A stretch of 64,000 nt of DNA from Owenia fusiformis (taxonomy: Eukaryota > Annelida > Polychaeta > Sabellida > Oweniidae). A program made the position numbers and the translations under genes. The stretch is from NCBI GenBank assembly GCA_903813345.2, contig CAIIXF020000005.1:23501375-23565374 (forward strand), given 5' to 3'. This document shows, piece after piece, positions 22,212 through 35,395 of the stretch; the first letter of the stretch is position 1; each line of letters begins with the position of its first letter. The notes under the pieces are model-generated. The model did no database searches, was not told the origin of the DNA, and was given only the letters and a program-made list of their open reading frames with translations.

Positions 22212-25200
22212 TTAGGCAATGTGATCAGACTTTTCAGGCAGATTCGCCAGTTCCTTTGATACTCCACCTCCAGCCTGATATTGATTCAACTCTGTACTAT
22301 TCCCCGACAATACCCGGATGTTACTTAACAGAAGACTCATAGATTCGTAGCATGGATCACAGACGCAATGTACACAAGTGCCGAAGAATTTCTGTGCGCA
22401 TGACATGTTGATCTGGACCACTCTGTAGCACGGACCAACTTGCCAGATGTGAGCGAATGTGACACAGGCAAAGGTGCAGCCCCAACACAAGGCGAGAGGC
22501 AAGGCACATACATATGTGAGCACCGTATAGCAGCAGTTCTTACCACCTGTGAAACATCCATATGAGTTCTTCCATACACAGTCAGCACTGTGAGCTCCGT
22601 CGGGCTCGCCAATAACATCTTCGAATAGGGTCTACAAGCAGAAAATGCTGAATTGTAATGACAAAATGAGTAACAAATGTAAATGTGCATTGAATGAACA
22701 ATCTCCCGGTATATCAATTAGCGCTTATACATGTAGCTGACAAAACGAAGATTTCATCTGTTAAAGGTGAAATATAATTCATTCTATACTCGTTATTTTG
22801 GTCGAATATTGAAAATGTATCTTATTACTACACAATAGAATGCTTCTATTTTCGAAAAGTATGTTAATATGTAATTTTTTTCTATAATTCTATATATGTT
22901 GGAATTATGTACTGCCCCTGCCTAGCTGGATTCCAATTTCCCACCAAACCATTTAGATTCGATCTTTCAATTTCTCTGATTATCGCCAGAATATGCCCCC
23001 AAATAAAAACTAATAGCAATAGTAGGTTACAATCATGTTGGTATCTTCGACATAGTTTCGCACAGATAAGCCAAGGGACAAAGGTAGTGGGCAGGCGTGA
23101 TACCAATTTGTATTGCTAATTTTTCCAATTTATATAAAGTTTAAATAACCTTGGATTATATTGTAGTCTTACCCAATGTTATCAAAGTGTGATATGTGAA
23201 ACTTTTTTTTTAATTTCAAAAAGTGTTTTTTGAAGGACTTTTAGTTCTCATCACAATATATTCTTCCTTTTAACCTGGTTAGACATTCAACATTGGTTTA
23301 TTTTGAAAGCATACCTGGAAAAGATTGACAGAGAAATACTTTTTCAATTTTTTCAAAAGGTTTTTACTACCTGAGTGATGTCACGATGATGTCACTTAGG
23401 TTGCAAACTATTTTTTATGCTAAAACATTGAAGTGGCACATTAGATATGACATTATTGAAATAGTGTGTCCTTCGTTCAATCGTTGCATCGGTGAGAAGT
23501 GGAATATTTGATGAACATTTGATGATTACAAAAATTGCAAGTTTTATTTGAACAATGACGGGAAATTTGAAAATTTTGAGAAATGAAAAGCTGACAACTT
23601 TTCAATTTTTTCAGAATAAAATAACTAAAATGAAAGGTATGACAAATAGTAAATGAATGATGAAAACATATTTTCAAACTTTACATGGAGACTTTAATAG
23701 CGTTGATTCCGCTGGTCTAGTTGAAGGTGACTATCCTTTGCTTGATCGCTGTAGTATTACATATTTTGCATAGTATTGCACGATATAAATTTATTAATAA
23801 GTTCTGCTAGTTCCAAATTAACTCTCTCTTTGTGTTACTCTAGTCATTTCAGTGCTCGGAGCTCTATCTATTTACTAGAACTACTGATACAGTGTCGAGT
23901 CTAATATCTTAAGTGTTTTAGGATTAAGATAACATTCAAAGGCGTTTAGATAGCTATAATATCTAAAATAAAGATGTAAATAAGAGTTACATAATTGTAA
24001 AATCAAGTAATTCAAACGAAGCATGAGATCTCTTAGAATGCAAGTCTGCGCCTTTTGGCAATTTATTTATTTGGGATATTTTGTGGATCTCAATGATAAT
24101 TCGGCACGTTTTATCATTATTTGAGTTTAACATGTTACAAACTATGTAATAGATATAGAAATAGTTGTGAATTCCTCATCGTATGATTAACTATGGAAAA
24201 CATATTATCATATTGACATATTGTTATAGTCTCTGTTTTTTGACGGCGGTTGGTGGTTGGCGATCGGCTGTCGGCGTCGGTAACAAAATCTTACAACTTC
24301 AATTTTTTCAAAATCATCTACATGTTTACAGAAGTTTAAATCCGACTTTATATTTCAGACTTGACCTACAAAAAGATCAATAAGGTATTTTTTCAACTTG
24401 CTTCGAATTAACCATTTTTTCAAAATCATCTTCAAGTTATCAAAAGTTCAAATCTGACTAGATTTGATCTTCAACGACTTTCTCGAGGCCAAAAAAGATT
24501 AAAAATGTATTCTTTCAACTTGCTTCTAATTGAGCAGTTATTTTCTTTCAAAACCATCTACAAGTTCTCACCAGATCAAATCTGACTATAGATTTGACCT
24601 TCAATGACATTCTCAAGGTCAAAAAAGATTTGACCATCAATGACCCTCTCTTGATAGTAGAAATGATGGGCGTCGTCGAAATATCATTTTTGCAGCATTG
24701 AACACAATACAACACAATTTATTGTTTGAATAATGTTTAATGTTTGAAAAAATTAATTACAATTTAAAATGCCATAATTATTTGTCCCTAAATCTTAACA
24801 CTGGTGCATTTTTGGAGCAATTCGAAATTAATTATCATTGCAATGTTAGGTTAGTTTGGTTAGGTTAGGACATTGACTACACACCAAAATGATACGAAGT
24901 GGTTAGAAATCGTATGCACCACAATATATCACAAAAAATTGGACCCGAACTAGACCAGGAAAATTGTAGATATTAATTTATCTATTTGCAGATATCAATT
25001 AGGACTATAGACCAAGAATATAAGAGAATATCAAGATATAGAACAATGATGCATAGATTAGGAATATCTCAAATGTTCGGCGATAATCAAATATGTGTGG
25101 ACATTGGTCAAAGTGTATGAAAGTAGACCTGATTTATGAGCGTCTAAGTAATCATACAAATGTATCATACATACATGTATAGACGTTTGATTCTGGAGGC

Positions 25201-27192
25201 TAGTAAGAGTTGGGATTTTCAAGGTTAACCGCTTTTAAAAACGCCTGGATGGGTCAAGTCTATCGTAAGACTCAAAACCCCACCTCCTTTGCGTAATCCT
25301 TGTAACCCCAAATACCCGACCTAAGTCTTTTTGGTACAAGCTAGCATTGGCGAATTGAAATATCGGCTGACGACTGTCGGTTTAATTGATAGTCTATGGC
25401 TAACTCATTTAAATATGAATACCTGCTGTGCATCGATCTCGATAGCTATAGCTATCGCCTGAGAGGGACGCAAAAGTGAATATAGCTCAGATTTTCATAA
25501 CTTGATCTCCATTTTACCTTATTTCTAACCATTAAGGCAAACAAAAGAAAAATACACCTGTTAGACACAACAAATTCATTTCCGTTGTTAAAGGAAAATT
25601 AAGATTAGAAGTCATATGATGCAGGACGTTTCAAAGCCTCGATTTGTTCAAACTTGTAATGGATTTTGAATTATGTTTTAACTGACGTACGTACAATGTA
25701 TCTTTTGGCATTTAATTCGCGTTCTTATTCGATTTTGCATTCTGATTTCGTTTCATATTTCATATTTCTTATTTGATTTTGCACTTTTCTATTCAAACTT
25801 TCAAAGTTTCTGTTCAATTTGCGATTCGTATTTTAAAAATCTACATCAAGTATTTGATATTTGTAATGAACGTAACACGACATTAATTGTCAGGTCCATA
25901 TTCGACACAACTTCGAATAGCAGATGAATAACAAATCTAGGCATCAAAATTCGCAAAATTCTAGATATCAAACAGGGTAAAAAACATGAACAGCAAATGT
26001 CCAGCTACGAAACACTTAAAAAGTTCGATTTGATTTCTTGTTCGATGTGTTGAAAATATTTTTTTGCTATTTGGTGTTGTACCATTTGATTCTCTATATT
26101 CTTCTGGTTTGGCGTTTTTAACATTATTTCGAATATTTGTGGTACAGATTTGCAATATTTAAATTGTGAAATTAACATTGAACTGTGAGTCACTTCTGGC
26201 ATTCTTGTAGTATCTCGATAAGATAAGTGTTCATTGATAACACGGCTGTTTCCCCAGGTTAATATGTAGAATACAATAAATAGAATATAAAAGAATGGGT
26301 CATACAATTACTCATATGTAAATTGATGTTCAGTATTTAAGGTAATTCCGTAGACTATGTTTAGAATTTTTGCAAATTTGAAGAGTACACCACATAATAT
26401 TCCAGTTATTTCTATACATTTTAAAGAATTATGAACCCTGATTGATCATCTAGGTACAGTAATGCATATTTTGTACAAAAATGAATATTGTAGACCATGT
26501 GGAATGAGTTGAATCATGTTTAACTGAAAATAGTACATGGTCATGGAATTTCAAAACGTACAGAGATGCCTTGATATCTTTATTCAAAATCAGGGTCATT
26601 GAGTTCTTTTACTACCAAGGTACAATCTCAAGGATTAAATTGTCTCCAGGATTAAATTGTCTTTGCAATGAGATACGACACACCATGTAACGTCAAGTAG
26701 TTCTTGCTGTATAGGGGGGTGTCGTTGTTTTTTGACACCCTGTAAATTGATCCATACGCATATTAGGCCATGGTATGAAATTTCTGGTACCTCTAATAAA
26801 AGAGCTGGTAAAACACTTGAGCGCCGATCAATAAACTTATAAACCTTTATTACGTCTTTATAACAAAATGAGCTTCAGTAACTGGATGTTACTATTGACG
26901 TACGGGTAAAATATTTGGATAAAGATCATCCTCTTTGTTGGTGAAAATGATGAAAATAAAAAAACCTTCCAACATTTCTCCAATGGAAGTTCATCCATTT
27001 TGTTATAAAGACGTAGGTTCTTTAAAACCAGATAGAGGCCAGTGACGATGTTCGACTATACATTCAAAAGGAGCAACGTGTGATATACTAAAGAAAAATT
27101 ACCCTGGCGTGGAAGTTCATATTATTAGGATCCCTGTTGACCATATCTGGCATGTCCACCCTATTTTCGTCTAATTCTTGTGTAGAAGACAT
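22212..27192 (-). CDS. CAV: Caveolin, two exons
   Basis: Exon 1 is 27192-27103 (ATG at 27190-27192; 30 codons) and exon 2 is 22631-22212, joined in phase 0 with a GT donor (27101-27102) and AG acceptor (22632-22633): 169 aa. Exon 1 has VNRDPNN, like the N-terminal region before the oligomerisation domain. Exon 2 opens with FEDVIGEP (33-40), the caveolin signature, then a hydrophobic hairpin (about 71-95) and HIW, VCDP, NIR motifs of the C-terminus. Caveolins coat plasma-membrane caveolae. The three palmitoylated cysteines of vertebrate CAV1 align with C98, C108 and C121; this protein has 14 cysteines in all. The scaffolding region (about 47-66) is Gly/Cys-rich and lacks most of the aromatic residues seen in vertebrates. 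The 4.5-kb intron holds a MITE and tandem repeats. Confidence 0.9.
23130..23697. mobile_element. TTAA-flanked MITE, second copy, in the caveolin intron
   Basis: Closely similar to 6551-7389 ('gattatattgtagtcttacc', 'aatgttatcaaagtgtgata' and the right end 'aaactttacatggagacttt' with TTAA at 23694-23697). The left terminus is eroded and internal segments are missing (about 570 versus 839 bp). Confidence 0.6.
24285..24650. repeat. Three degenerate tandem copies of a repeat of about 120 bp
   Basis: 'ttcaaaatcatct' / 'ttcaaaaccatct', then 'caagtt', 'aaatc(t/c)gact' and 'gatttgaccttcaa' recur three times (about 24300, 24415, 24545). Located in the caveolin intron. Confidence 0.5.
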
Positions 27193-27977
27193 CTTGATTG
27201 TTCCAGTCGAGTTTGTCCTGCTTTTCGTTCAAAATCTGAGTATTTAATAATAGGTGTCGAGGGTTTACAATAAAATACTATGCATCACAACCCTAATTTG
27301 AGGATGCTTGGCGGGGGCGATGACACCTCAGAGTTGTGGCCTCCTTTGCTCGCTGTTGTAGTAACTATGATAACGTGCTGATACTGCCTGTATTAAGCTA
27401 TAAAACAAGCATACAAAGATAAGATGTACATCGACTTACTATGGATTGCCAACATATATTCATTATTGTTGACTTATCCTTTTATCATTCGTAAGAAATA
27501 TGTTAATACATTATATCTGATAAAAGTTGTATTAACTGGAGGTGTTGCATATTTTAGGGAACATTGTTCATCACCTGGATACTAGCTGTCAGAGCAGGAT
27601 ATTCTTGATACTACCAAAACAGAACTGAGAGTAAACCATTTTCACACGTGAACCATGGACCATTTTAGTGTCAACCAAAAACCCGAGCGAAAAATCAAGA
27701 TTTACCTTCCCTTGGAGAACCTTCACCTCTTTTGGAAATCATGCTATTTTTAGGCAATCTCTTGAAGCTTAGGATTCCGTCAAGTTTTTCCGAAACTTTT
27801 TGTTTGAAGAAAGGGAGGTTCTTGAGCTCGAACCTTTGCACGATCGTTCATTCTTGATGAGTTTTGACAATTCTTCTTTATTGAGTCGAAGACGAAGTTT
27901 ATAAGTCATATTTATCATATGGTCTGTAAAATGAAGTCCTCTGATTAGCCAGTTCTTGTGCTGTGCCAATCCGTTTT

Positions 27978-28054
27978 GCCACTGAGATTGTCCCCACTGA
28001 TCTTCTACGTAGCAATACAGAAAATATTGTACGGAGGGGACAATCTCAGTAGCG
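27978..28054. repeat. Hairpin element, 77 bp
   Basis: 'gccactgagattgtcccc' at 27978-27995 is inverted at 28037-28054 with one mismatch. Confidence 0.6.
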
Positions 28055-28130
28055 ATACCGAGAATACATAATATTTCCTATGGATTATCTCCTAAGTAAA
28101 ATGTTTTGGCCTGAGATTACACGGTAAAAA

Positions 28131-28268
28131 ATTTATAGAATGATTTGAAGTGCAACACAGGATATATTGTGCTCTCGATATTCTGTATCTACTTCGTCTC
28201 GTTCTCATACAGAATTTCTCGAGCACAATAAATCCTGTATTGCACTTCAAATCATTCAATAACTTATA
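28131..28268. repeat. Palindromic MITE-like element, 138 bp
   Basis: 'aatgatttgaagtgcaacac' with 'aggatatattgtgct' at 28139-28173 is inverted at about 28222-28257. The central loop is about 50 bp. Confidence 0.65.
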
Positions 28269-29245
28269 ATATGTGTAGATGATACATAATAAAAAGGTAC
28301 TTATGTCGATAGTTGTGTACTTCATCCGATAGCGACGTACTACAAGATCAATCCTCTCTCCAAGTCACAAAAATGAAATCGCTTTAAACACCGTTGCAGC
28401 CTTCATTCAGTATTGGTGATTGACATGACCTTAATAACGTTCAATTGGTTTATTCAGTTATGTTTTTGTATTACTTTCCATGACTTTTCAACTTTTCTAA
28501 AACGTGTGGGCCAAATCTCCATTGATGCAATGTTAGAATTATTTAAAATCTTGGTTTATTCGTTCAACAACTAAAATGTTCATGATTAATTACAACATGT
28601 ACATTAATAGGGTAATCCCCAGGCATTCGAATTTTAAACAGATTCAACCAACACATTTTGCCTAAAATCATGAAATTAAGTGACTAATTGCAAATTTGTA
28701 CCATTGAATCCTAAAGCAGTCTGGTCCAACCAAAACGAAAAAAACAAGTACTGACATCTATTTATTCAGCTATACACGTATATTAGCTCCCTCATTGTAG
28801 ATTACCGTACACGCACTGAACTAGTCAACGCGGAAACTGATGAGCTATTTACACACCGTGGGAAGAACATCATTAACCAGACAAGTCAATGTCAATCCAT
28901 CGCACAAAATCAGTCATTCTTAGTATTTCAAAGTCATGAAAGTGAACCAGAGCATTCATAATAGCCCAGGAGCGAGCATCTCGAGTACAAAAGGTTTGAG
29001 TCCCTGTGTTAATAAATTGATAAAGACTTGATAATAAGAATCGAAAGTTCTGACCCGCTGTTCCATCTATTGATAGGATCATACAGTGTATCGCGAACAA
29101 TTTACATTAAACAATACTTATCTTTATTAACCTATGCACAAAAATAAAAAAATGTCATTTTGATTATACTGATAGATAATGTATGAGTAGCCCATCTCTT
29201 TTTCTTATTTTTACCATATGAAAAGATTCTCCTGCACTATGTTAG

Positions 29246-30245
29246 CACGGGGTACCATCGAATAATTTTGGCAACGTACCGGAGAACGACATTTTACTAA
29301 GAAATGGCAATAATTTAGCACAATATATTTTTTAACTAGAGTTCTACTTTGATTTTGACAAAAGTAAGTATTCCATGCAATGGCTATTTCATTCATGAGT
29401 TTGTAGGAATTTTGTTGGAACCCAGTTCTGATCAAGTACGAAGTTATTGAAATCGGCGCAGTCGGACTTTACTCCGAAAGATGGTTTTTCGATTATAACT
29501 TTTTACAACATTTAAGTATAGACTTTTGAAAAAAGTACAGAATAGTCCTTATACTATTGAATAATTCTGTTATTTCTGATTCACACGACTCTGATTTGTT
29601 TGATTAAAAAAAAAGTTTTAAAAATATTACTTAGGAACGTAACCGGAGCTGGGAACGTAACCGGAGCAGATCAGTTGAATTATATAATTTAAAAAAATAA
29701 AATATATGATTTAAGGCATATATATTAATAAATACGCATTCGAACAATCCCGTATGTTTTTAAATTAGTATATGTGCTTTAAATCATATATTTTAATTTT
29801 TTGATTAAATAATTCAACTGATCTGCTCCGGTTACGTTCCCAGCTCCGGTTACGTTCCTAAGTAATATTTTTAAAACTTTTTTTTAATTAAACAAATCAG
29901 AGTCGTGTGAATCAGAAATAACAGAATTATTCAAAAGTATAAGGACTATTCTGTACTTTTTTCAAAAGTCTATACTTAAATGTTGTGAAAAGTTATAATC
30001 GAAAAACCATCTTTCGGAGCAAAGTCCGTCTGCGCCGATTTCAATAACTTCGTACTTGATCAGAACTGGGTTCCAACAGAATTCCTACAAATTCATGAAT
30101 GAAATAGTTATTGCATGGAATACTTACTTTTGTCAAAATCAAAATAGAACTCTAGTTAAAAAATATATTGTGCTAAATTATTGCCATTTCTTTGTAAAAT
30201 GTCGTTCTCCGGTACGTTGCCAAAATTATTCGATGGTACCCCGTG
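29246..30245. mobile_element. 1000-bp near-perfect palindromic transposon
   Basis: CACGGGGTACCATCG at 29246 and its complement ending at 30245 bound two arms of about 480 bp that match at most positions, with a loop of only a few tens of bp near 29745. GTTAG at 29241-29245 and at 30246-30250 is a candidate 5-bp target duplication. Each arm carries tandem 'ggaacgtaaccggagc' motifs close to the centre. The mirrored arms yield the same 60-70 residue ORF on both strands; this is not evidence of a gene. No transposase, superfamily unassigned. Confidence 0.85.
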
Positions 30246-33206
30246 GTTAGTAAGCACTGAATGAAGGAATTGTTTAGCAAGCCCAATTATGACTCAATTT
30301 TTACCAAAACAAGCCTGAAAACAATGGATCGCATGGAGTTCTCACAATGGAAAAATAACTTGGGATATGTCATTTTCAACTTGATCTTGCTTTTGTTTTT
30401 TGTTTTTTTGGAAGGTAATCACTCAGTAGTGGGGGGGGGGGGTGAGGCTACTTTCAGTATTGTTCCAGTTCTAATTTTATGGGGGGGGGGGTTCTCAAGT
30501 CAGCTTTTCTGTTTAGTTCTGCTAAATTGAAGGGGGCTTTTTTATTTTGGCTCCATGCTTAATTCAAGTTTTTGGGTAGGTAATCATTCCCTAGTGGGGA
30601 GGGGGCTACTTCTAGCATGGTTACCAATTACCGTTTCTCTTAAGACTCCACAAAATCGGTGAAACTAGGATCCTGAGGACCGGTGTAAAAGAAATTATGG
30701 TTCCCTTTCCTTACGGCCCTTAATGGCCCTGACTGTGTATAAATGATAGGGAAAATAATTGTAATTAGGTCACCATATAAATCAATAGAGAGTAGGACCA
30801 AAATTTGATAGGACCACCTACCCTTTTACACCTGCTAAATACTCATTTACCAGGGATCCTCTTCTCCCCGGTACCATGGCTTCGATTTGCGTTACTGTTT
30901 ACTCTTTCTTAGAATATTGATCATTAACAGATTAAGATTACACCCAGACAGAAAAGTAATGATAACAGCAGTCCCTGAGTCCCGGGATTCCAGATGTATT
31001 GTTTTTTTACTTGCCAATTAGTGCAAGTTGTTTATTGTCATTGCTTCATTAGTAGTACGTGAAAGACAAAGCAAACATGTTTAGCTGGCTTTATTTCGAA
31101 TAATCGTTGAAATAGTGATTTCTATGTTTAAACACGTACCATCTATTTCAGGTATTCCTCGAGTCAAAAATAACTGGAATTGATTATTAACTGGGATTAT
31201 TGCTGGGATTCAAAAAAAGGGAAAACCATGGACTTTACACAGCCAATATAATCACCGTTTCGGTACCATTCCGGCATCGAAACCTTTTGACACCAAAACA
31301 CCTTGACACCTTTTGACTCGATCTAAAAATTACGTTAAAATAAATTATAATTAATCATTTTATGGAATAAGAGGAAAAAGTTAATGAATGATTTTAAAGT
31401 TATCCCCATAATGGCAACAAATTTATATAGAACATGATGAATTTGAGTATAAACTTCAAAATATCACATGTGATGTTCCATAGAGCGCATCATCTTTCTG
31501 CCCCCTCCCCCCATACTCCCGTACTTTAACCCCTTGCGAATCCCGGGTTGCGAATCAAGAGAAGTGAAGTGAAGTGTGATAGTAGTTTAACTAGACTCTG
31601 CACGCAGGGTAGATTGGGAGGTTTGGGTCACTGTCATGCGATGTTGGATCGGTCTTACATCAATAATCCAATCTTTGCAATCGTCGAACTGTCTACTTTG
31701 AACTTGTGAGGTGAGAAGTATAGTAAATGAGGGGGGCAGGGTATTGATGCAAGACTACCACCCTCTAAAACAATCTTGATAAACATTAAACATTATCAAA
31801 TGGACAATAATATTGGTATATTTTGTTTCAATATATTAACCAAAGATACAGTAGTTGATTGAGTAATGTCTGATTGCATAGAATCCAATTTACAAACACT
31901 AATGATTGCTGTTGATAAGATTGATGGCCTTATTCAAAAGTTCTCCATTGTTATTCGTCTTCACAATAGCGATGTTTGTTTCTTTGTTGGTTCTTGGATC
32001 AATGGCAGGGTTGCTATGTTCACTCTCTCCATTACTGAAGTAAGATTGTATAAACATTTATACATTGACATCACGTGTTTAATATATATAAAATAGAATT
32101 TCATTAGTACTGATGCCCTTTTAGGACAAAACGTGCATCCGATATACAATTTTCAATAACAGTAAATAGCAATAAAGAAATAGGATTACATTCTTCAAAT
32201 GACATATAAAATGTTACTTTGATATAAGAATCCTGTCTACCAATCATTAGATAATTTACTACATGCATTTGTGTAGGGCGATTTAAACATACAGGTTGCC
32301 GTTTCGATTTTAAATGCTTTGCTTAAAGTCTCCAATGTAACAGTTATCACATCCGTGAAACGGGCAAAATGACTAGAGGCCAGAGGGGCACGAATGTAGA
32401 CATCTAATCCATGAATGAGTGAGTGAATAAAAACACAACACGAGTAAATCATAAGATTGTCTTTCTATTCCGTACCTAAAGGTTATAGCTACTGATACGG
32501 ATATGGAGCCGTATCTCATGTCCGTACTCGATGGTTTTGTAAATTTTGCCTAAGCTTTGATATTTTCACTGCTTTCAAAAATACATTCTTTATTTCTACG
32601 CGATATGTCATGCATATTATATAACTTTGGAACAACACGTAACCCATATCGGGGTCCCATCGGATAATCTCTGAATATGCTACCCCTGATCGAAATAATC
32701 CAGATATACTCGAATCGCTGCACGTGTGGATTGAGGTTATCAATTTGTCTCAAATTAATCAAGAGATGACAATTCGATTTTTCTCACACAAATTGATATA
32801 ATTTATATTAGTTCTTAGAGTTAAATATTTACAGACTCTATTCCTATTTAGATCTCATTATAAATTGATGATGTTTTCGCTAAACTAGTCATAGGTATTT
32901 ATACGATCGACAATTTTATTACTTTAAATCCACAACAAATGACGACAAACCTCTAGACTTTTGGAGGTGGGATAATTCACATGTAATTAAAACATGTTTA
33001 TAGTTTAATACTTAGCCTAAGGGTGTTACAATACCCGGTGTAAATGTATTTCTGGTCCTACCGACGATTATCACTAGGAAATATGGTCCTGGGGAATGCA
33101 GTATGGGTTCAACGGGCTATTTGTCTCAAAACAAAAGAGTAATACGTGTTTTGGAAAAAAAACATTGAGGAAAAACAAAGAAAAGCATTGAAGATGTACA
33201 GGGGTA
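30246..33206. other. Intergenic, no gene seen
   Basis: Contains G runs (13 G at about 30431, 10 G at about 30482) and a 'gaagt' microsatellite near 31561-31577. ORFs of 60-76 codons at 31866-32762 have no domain signals and overlap on both strands. Confidence 0.45.
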
Positions 33207-34736
33207 CAGGGTGGTCCAAAGAATGAGACACTCGTAAAGGAGGAGGGAAGTTAGCGCAACAGATTTTGGACAGTCATGTGTTTGATTTTGGCCATTTCCT
33301 GGGGATTTAAACAGGTGCATATGTTAGGCGAATGCATTACCTCCAGGAAAATCACTTCTAGAGATGATAAAACAATTTCAACTTTGAGACAGGGTAGATG
33401 CAAACAACCCACCCACATGTTTTTTCTGAAATGTTTTCCTGATTTTCAACCCCTTCCATCCTTGCTTTTTTAATTTTTCTTGCATCAATATGTTGCGTTT
33501 TGACACACAGTTAATCCCTTAAAAGGAATAAATGATTCCTTTCAGATAAAGTGGAAAACAATATTCCCCATGTTATTTTCCCATAGGAAAAATCATTGCT
33601 TTCAGCTAAGTTTGGTCACCCATAATGGGTATCTTTAAAACCCCTGAAGGAATCACTTATTCCTTTAAAGTGGTTAACTATGTGTCAAAATGCAACATAT
33701 TGATGCAAGAAAAATTAAAAAAGCAGGGATGGAAGGGGTCGAAAATTAGGAAAACATTTCAGAAAAAAACATGTGGGTGGGTTGTTTGCATCTACCCTAT
33801 CTCAAAGTCAAAATTATCTTATCATTTCTAGAAGTGATTTTCCTGGAGGTAATGCATTGGCCTAACATATGTAATTGTTTAAATCTTCAGAAAATGGCCA
33901 AAATCCAACATATGACTGTCCAGCGTTCATAATATAAATGACGTCATTTTCGTTCCAAAACGGGTTTTCCAAAACTTGCAAAAACCAAGTTTTATTGTCA
34001 ACTTTATTTTATCTCTTTATAAAGAGATATTCAATATGTCTACCATTTTGATCAATTGTAGCCCTTATTTTTGGCCTAAACTGGTCAATAGCATCATTGA
34101 TATGCTGTTGAAACAATGAATTTCACTTCTCAATAATTCTGTCCTTCGGGGACTAAATAGATGTAAAGGATTTATGGTACACTAATTCCCCATACGTGGT
34201 CGCAGACGTTGGGTGATCGGGGGATGAATCGAGGCACATATTCTTTTAAAGATTTGACACTCTTGTGGGATCTTTTGCTTACAGCCCCATCTTGTTGGAA
34301 AATGTAATGGTTCGAAAATGAGCTCATATCAGGATGGTCCAAAATCAACATAATTGGATCATCAAATATACGTAAACGTCTGTGACGACCACATATTGGG
34401 AGACCTAACAGAATTGGTTTATCATGAACCCCTTACATCTTCTCAGTCCCTAATTAAGGATAGACTTGTTGAGAAGTTGTCTCAACAGCATATCAATGAT
34501 GCTATTGTCCAGTTTAGGCCAAAATTGAGCTAGGCAACAATTGATCAAAATGGTGGACATATTGAATATCTGTTTGTAAATAAAGTTGACAAAAAACTTG
34601 GATTTTGCAAGTTTTGGAAAACCCGCTTTGAAATGAAAATCACACCTATCTAATGGAATATAATATGACATGTTTTCATCAAGAAAATCAATATTTATTT
34701 TTGAAATACGAGTGTCCCATTTTTTGGACCACCCTG
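33207..34736. mobile_element. Mariner-like element with long coding-derived TIRs, split by a palindromic MITE
   Basis: Ends CAGGGTGGTCCAAA at 33207 and complement ending 34736, flanked by TA (33205-33206, 34737-34738). The TIR is about 270 bp. The right arm is about 34470-34736; the left arm is 33207-33235 continued at about 33930-34135, interrupted by the MITE at 33240-33925. Both arms encode, in mirrored orientation, a C-terminal mariner transposase tail (QFRPK ... ATIDQNG ... HIEYL). The region between is a degenerate transposase remnant without an open frame. Confidence 0.75.
33240..33925. mobile_element. Palindromic MITE nested in a mariner TIR
   Basis: The arms pair from 'ggacagtcatgtgtttgatt' (about 33270) to 'ccaacatatgactgtcc' (ending about 33923), centre near 33590. 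Paired landmarks include 'caacccacccacatgttttt' and 'gcaacatattgatgcaagaa'. A second, less complete copy lies at 34932-35395. Confidence 0.75.
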
Positions 34737-34931
34737 TATATTGTTAAATATCTTAATAACTGGTATAAAGTATACATGCATTAATTCCATAATTACTGTG
34801 ATATTAATAAGATATTATGTCAAAATAAAAAAGGTATTTTTATAATCAGTAGAAAATGTATTTATACAATTGACAATTGTGCAATTGATCTACCAATGTA
34901 TTCCTTACATATTCAAATTCAAATACGTGGG

Positions 34932-35395
34932 CAAAGGAGGACGGAAAGTATTGCAACAGATTTCGGACAGTCATATGTTGGATTTGGGCTATTTTCTGAG
35001 GACTAAAACAGGTTCATATGTTAGGCCAATGCATTACCTCCAAGAGAAGCACAAAATAATTTCAACTTTGAGACAGGGAAGATGCAAAAAACCTACCCAC
35101 ATGTTTTTCTGAAATGTTGTCCTGATTTTCAACCCCTTCCATCCCTGCTTTTTCAATTTTTGTTGCATTAATACGTTGCGTTTTGACACACGGTTAACCC
35201 CTATAAAGGAATTCCTTCAGGGGTTTTAAAGATATTCACTATGGATGACCAAAATTAAACTGAAAGTAATGGATCTCATGAGTTTTTCCTATGGGAAAAT
35301 AACAAGGGAAATATTCCCATGTTTTCCACTTTATCTAAATAGAATTACTTATTCCTTTAAAGAGGCTAACGCAACATATTGATGCAATAAAAATT
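34932..35395. mobile_element. Second copy of the palindromic MITE, right arm shortened
   Basis: It shares 'ggacagtcatatgttggatt', 'gttaggccaatgcattacct', 'aaccccttccatccctgctt' and 'ttgcgttttgacacac' with the copy at 33240-33925. The second arm stops near 'gcaacatattgatgcaa', so the terminal third is missing. Confidence 0.7.

Larger units (their letters stand above)
27193..29245. other. Upstream region of caveolin and intergenic DNA
   Basis: This must contain the caveolin promoter, but no TATA or other motif stands out. Two small hairpin elements are present: 27978-28054 (18-bp arms around 'actgagattgtcccc') and 28131-28268 (about 35-bp arms around 'gatttgaagtgcaa'). An open frame at 28873-29100 (-) has no recognisable domain or splice signal and is not called. 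Confidence 0.5.

Noticed and set aside
22337-22717. Minus-strand ORF of 126 codons overlapping caveolin
   Set aside because: It is in a different frame from the caveolin exon and has no motif; the caveolin frame explains the region.
26700-26745. Single mariner-type end 'tgacaccctgta'
   Set aside because: No matching left terminus was found within a plausible distance, so no element is called.
28873-29100. 75-codon minus-strand ORF as a possible exon
   Set aside because: No splice signal, domain or neighbouring exon could be matched; left uncalled.
29211-30250. Two similar ORFs on opposite strands as a divergent gene pair
   Set aside because: They are mirror images generated by the palindromic transposon arms and have no recognisable domain.
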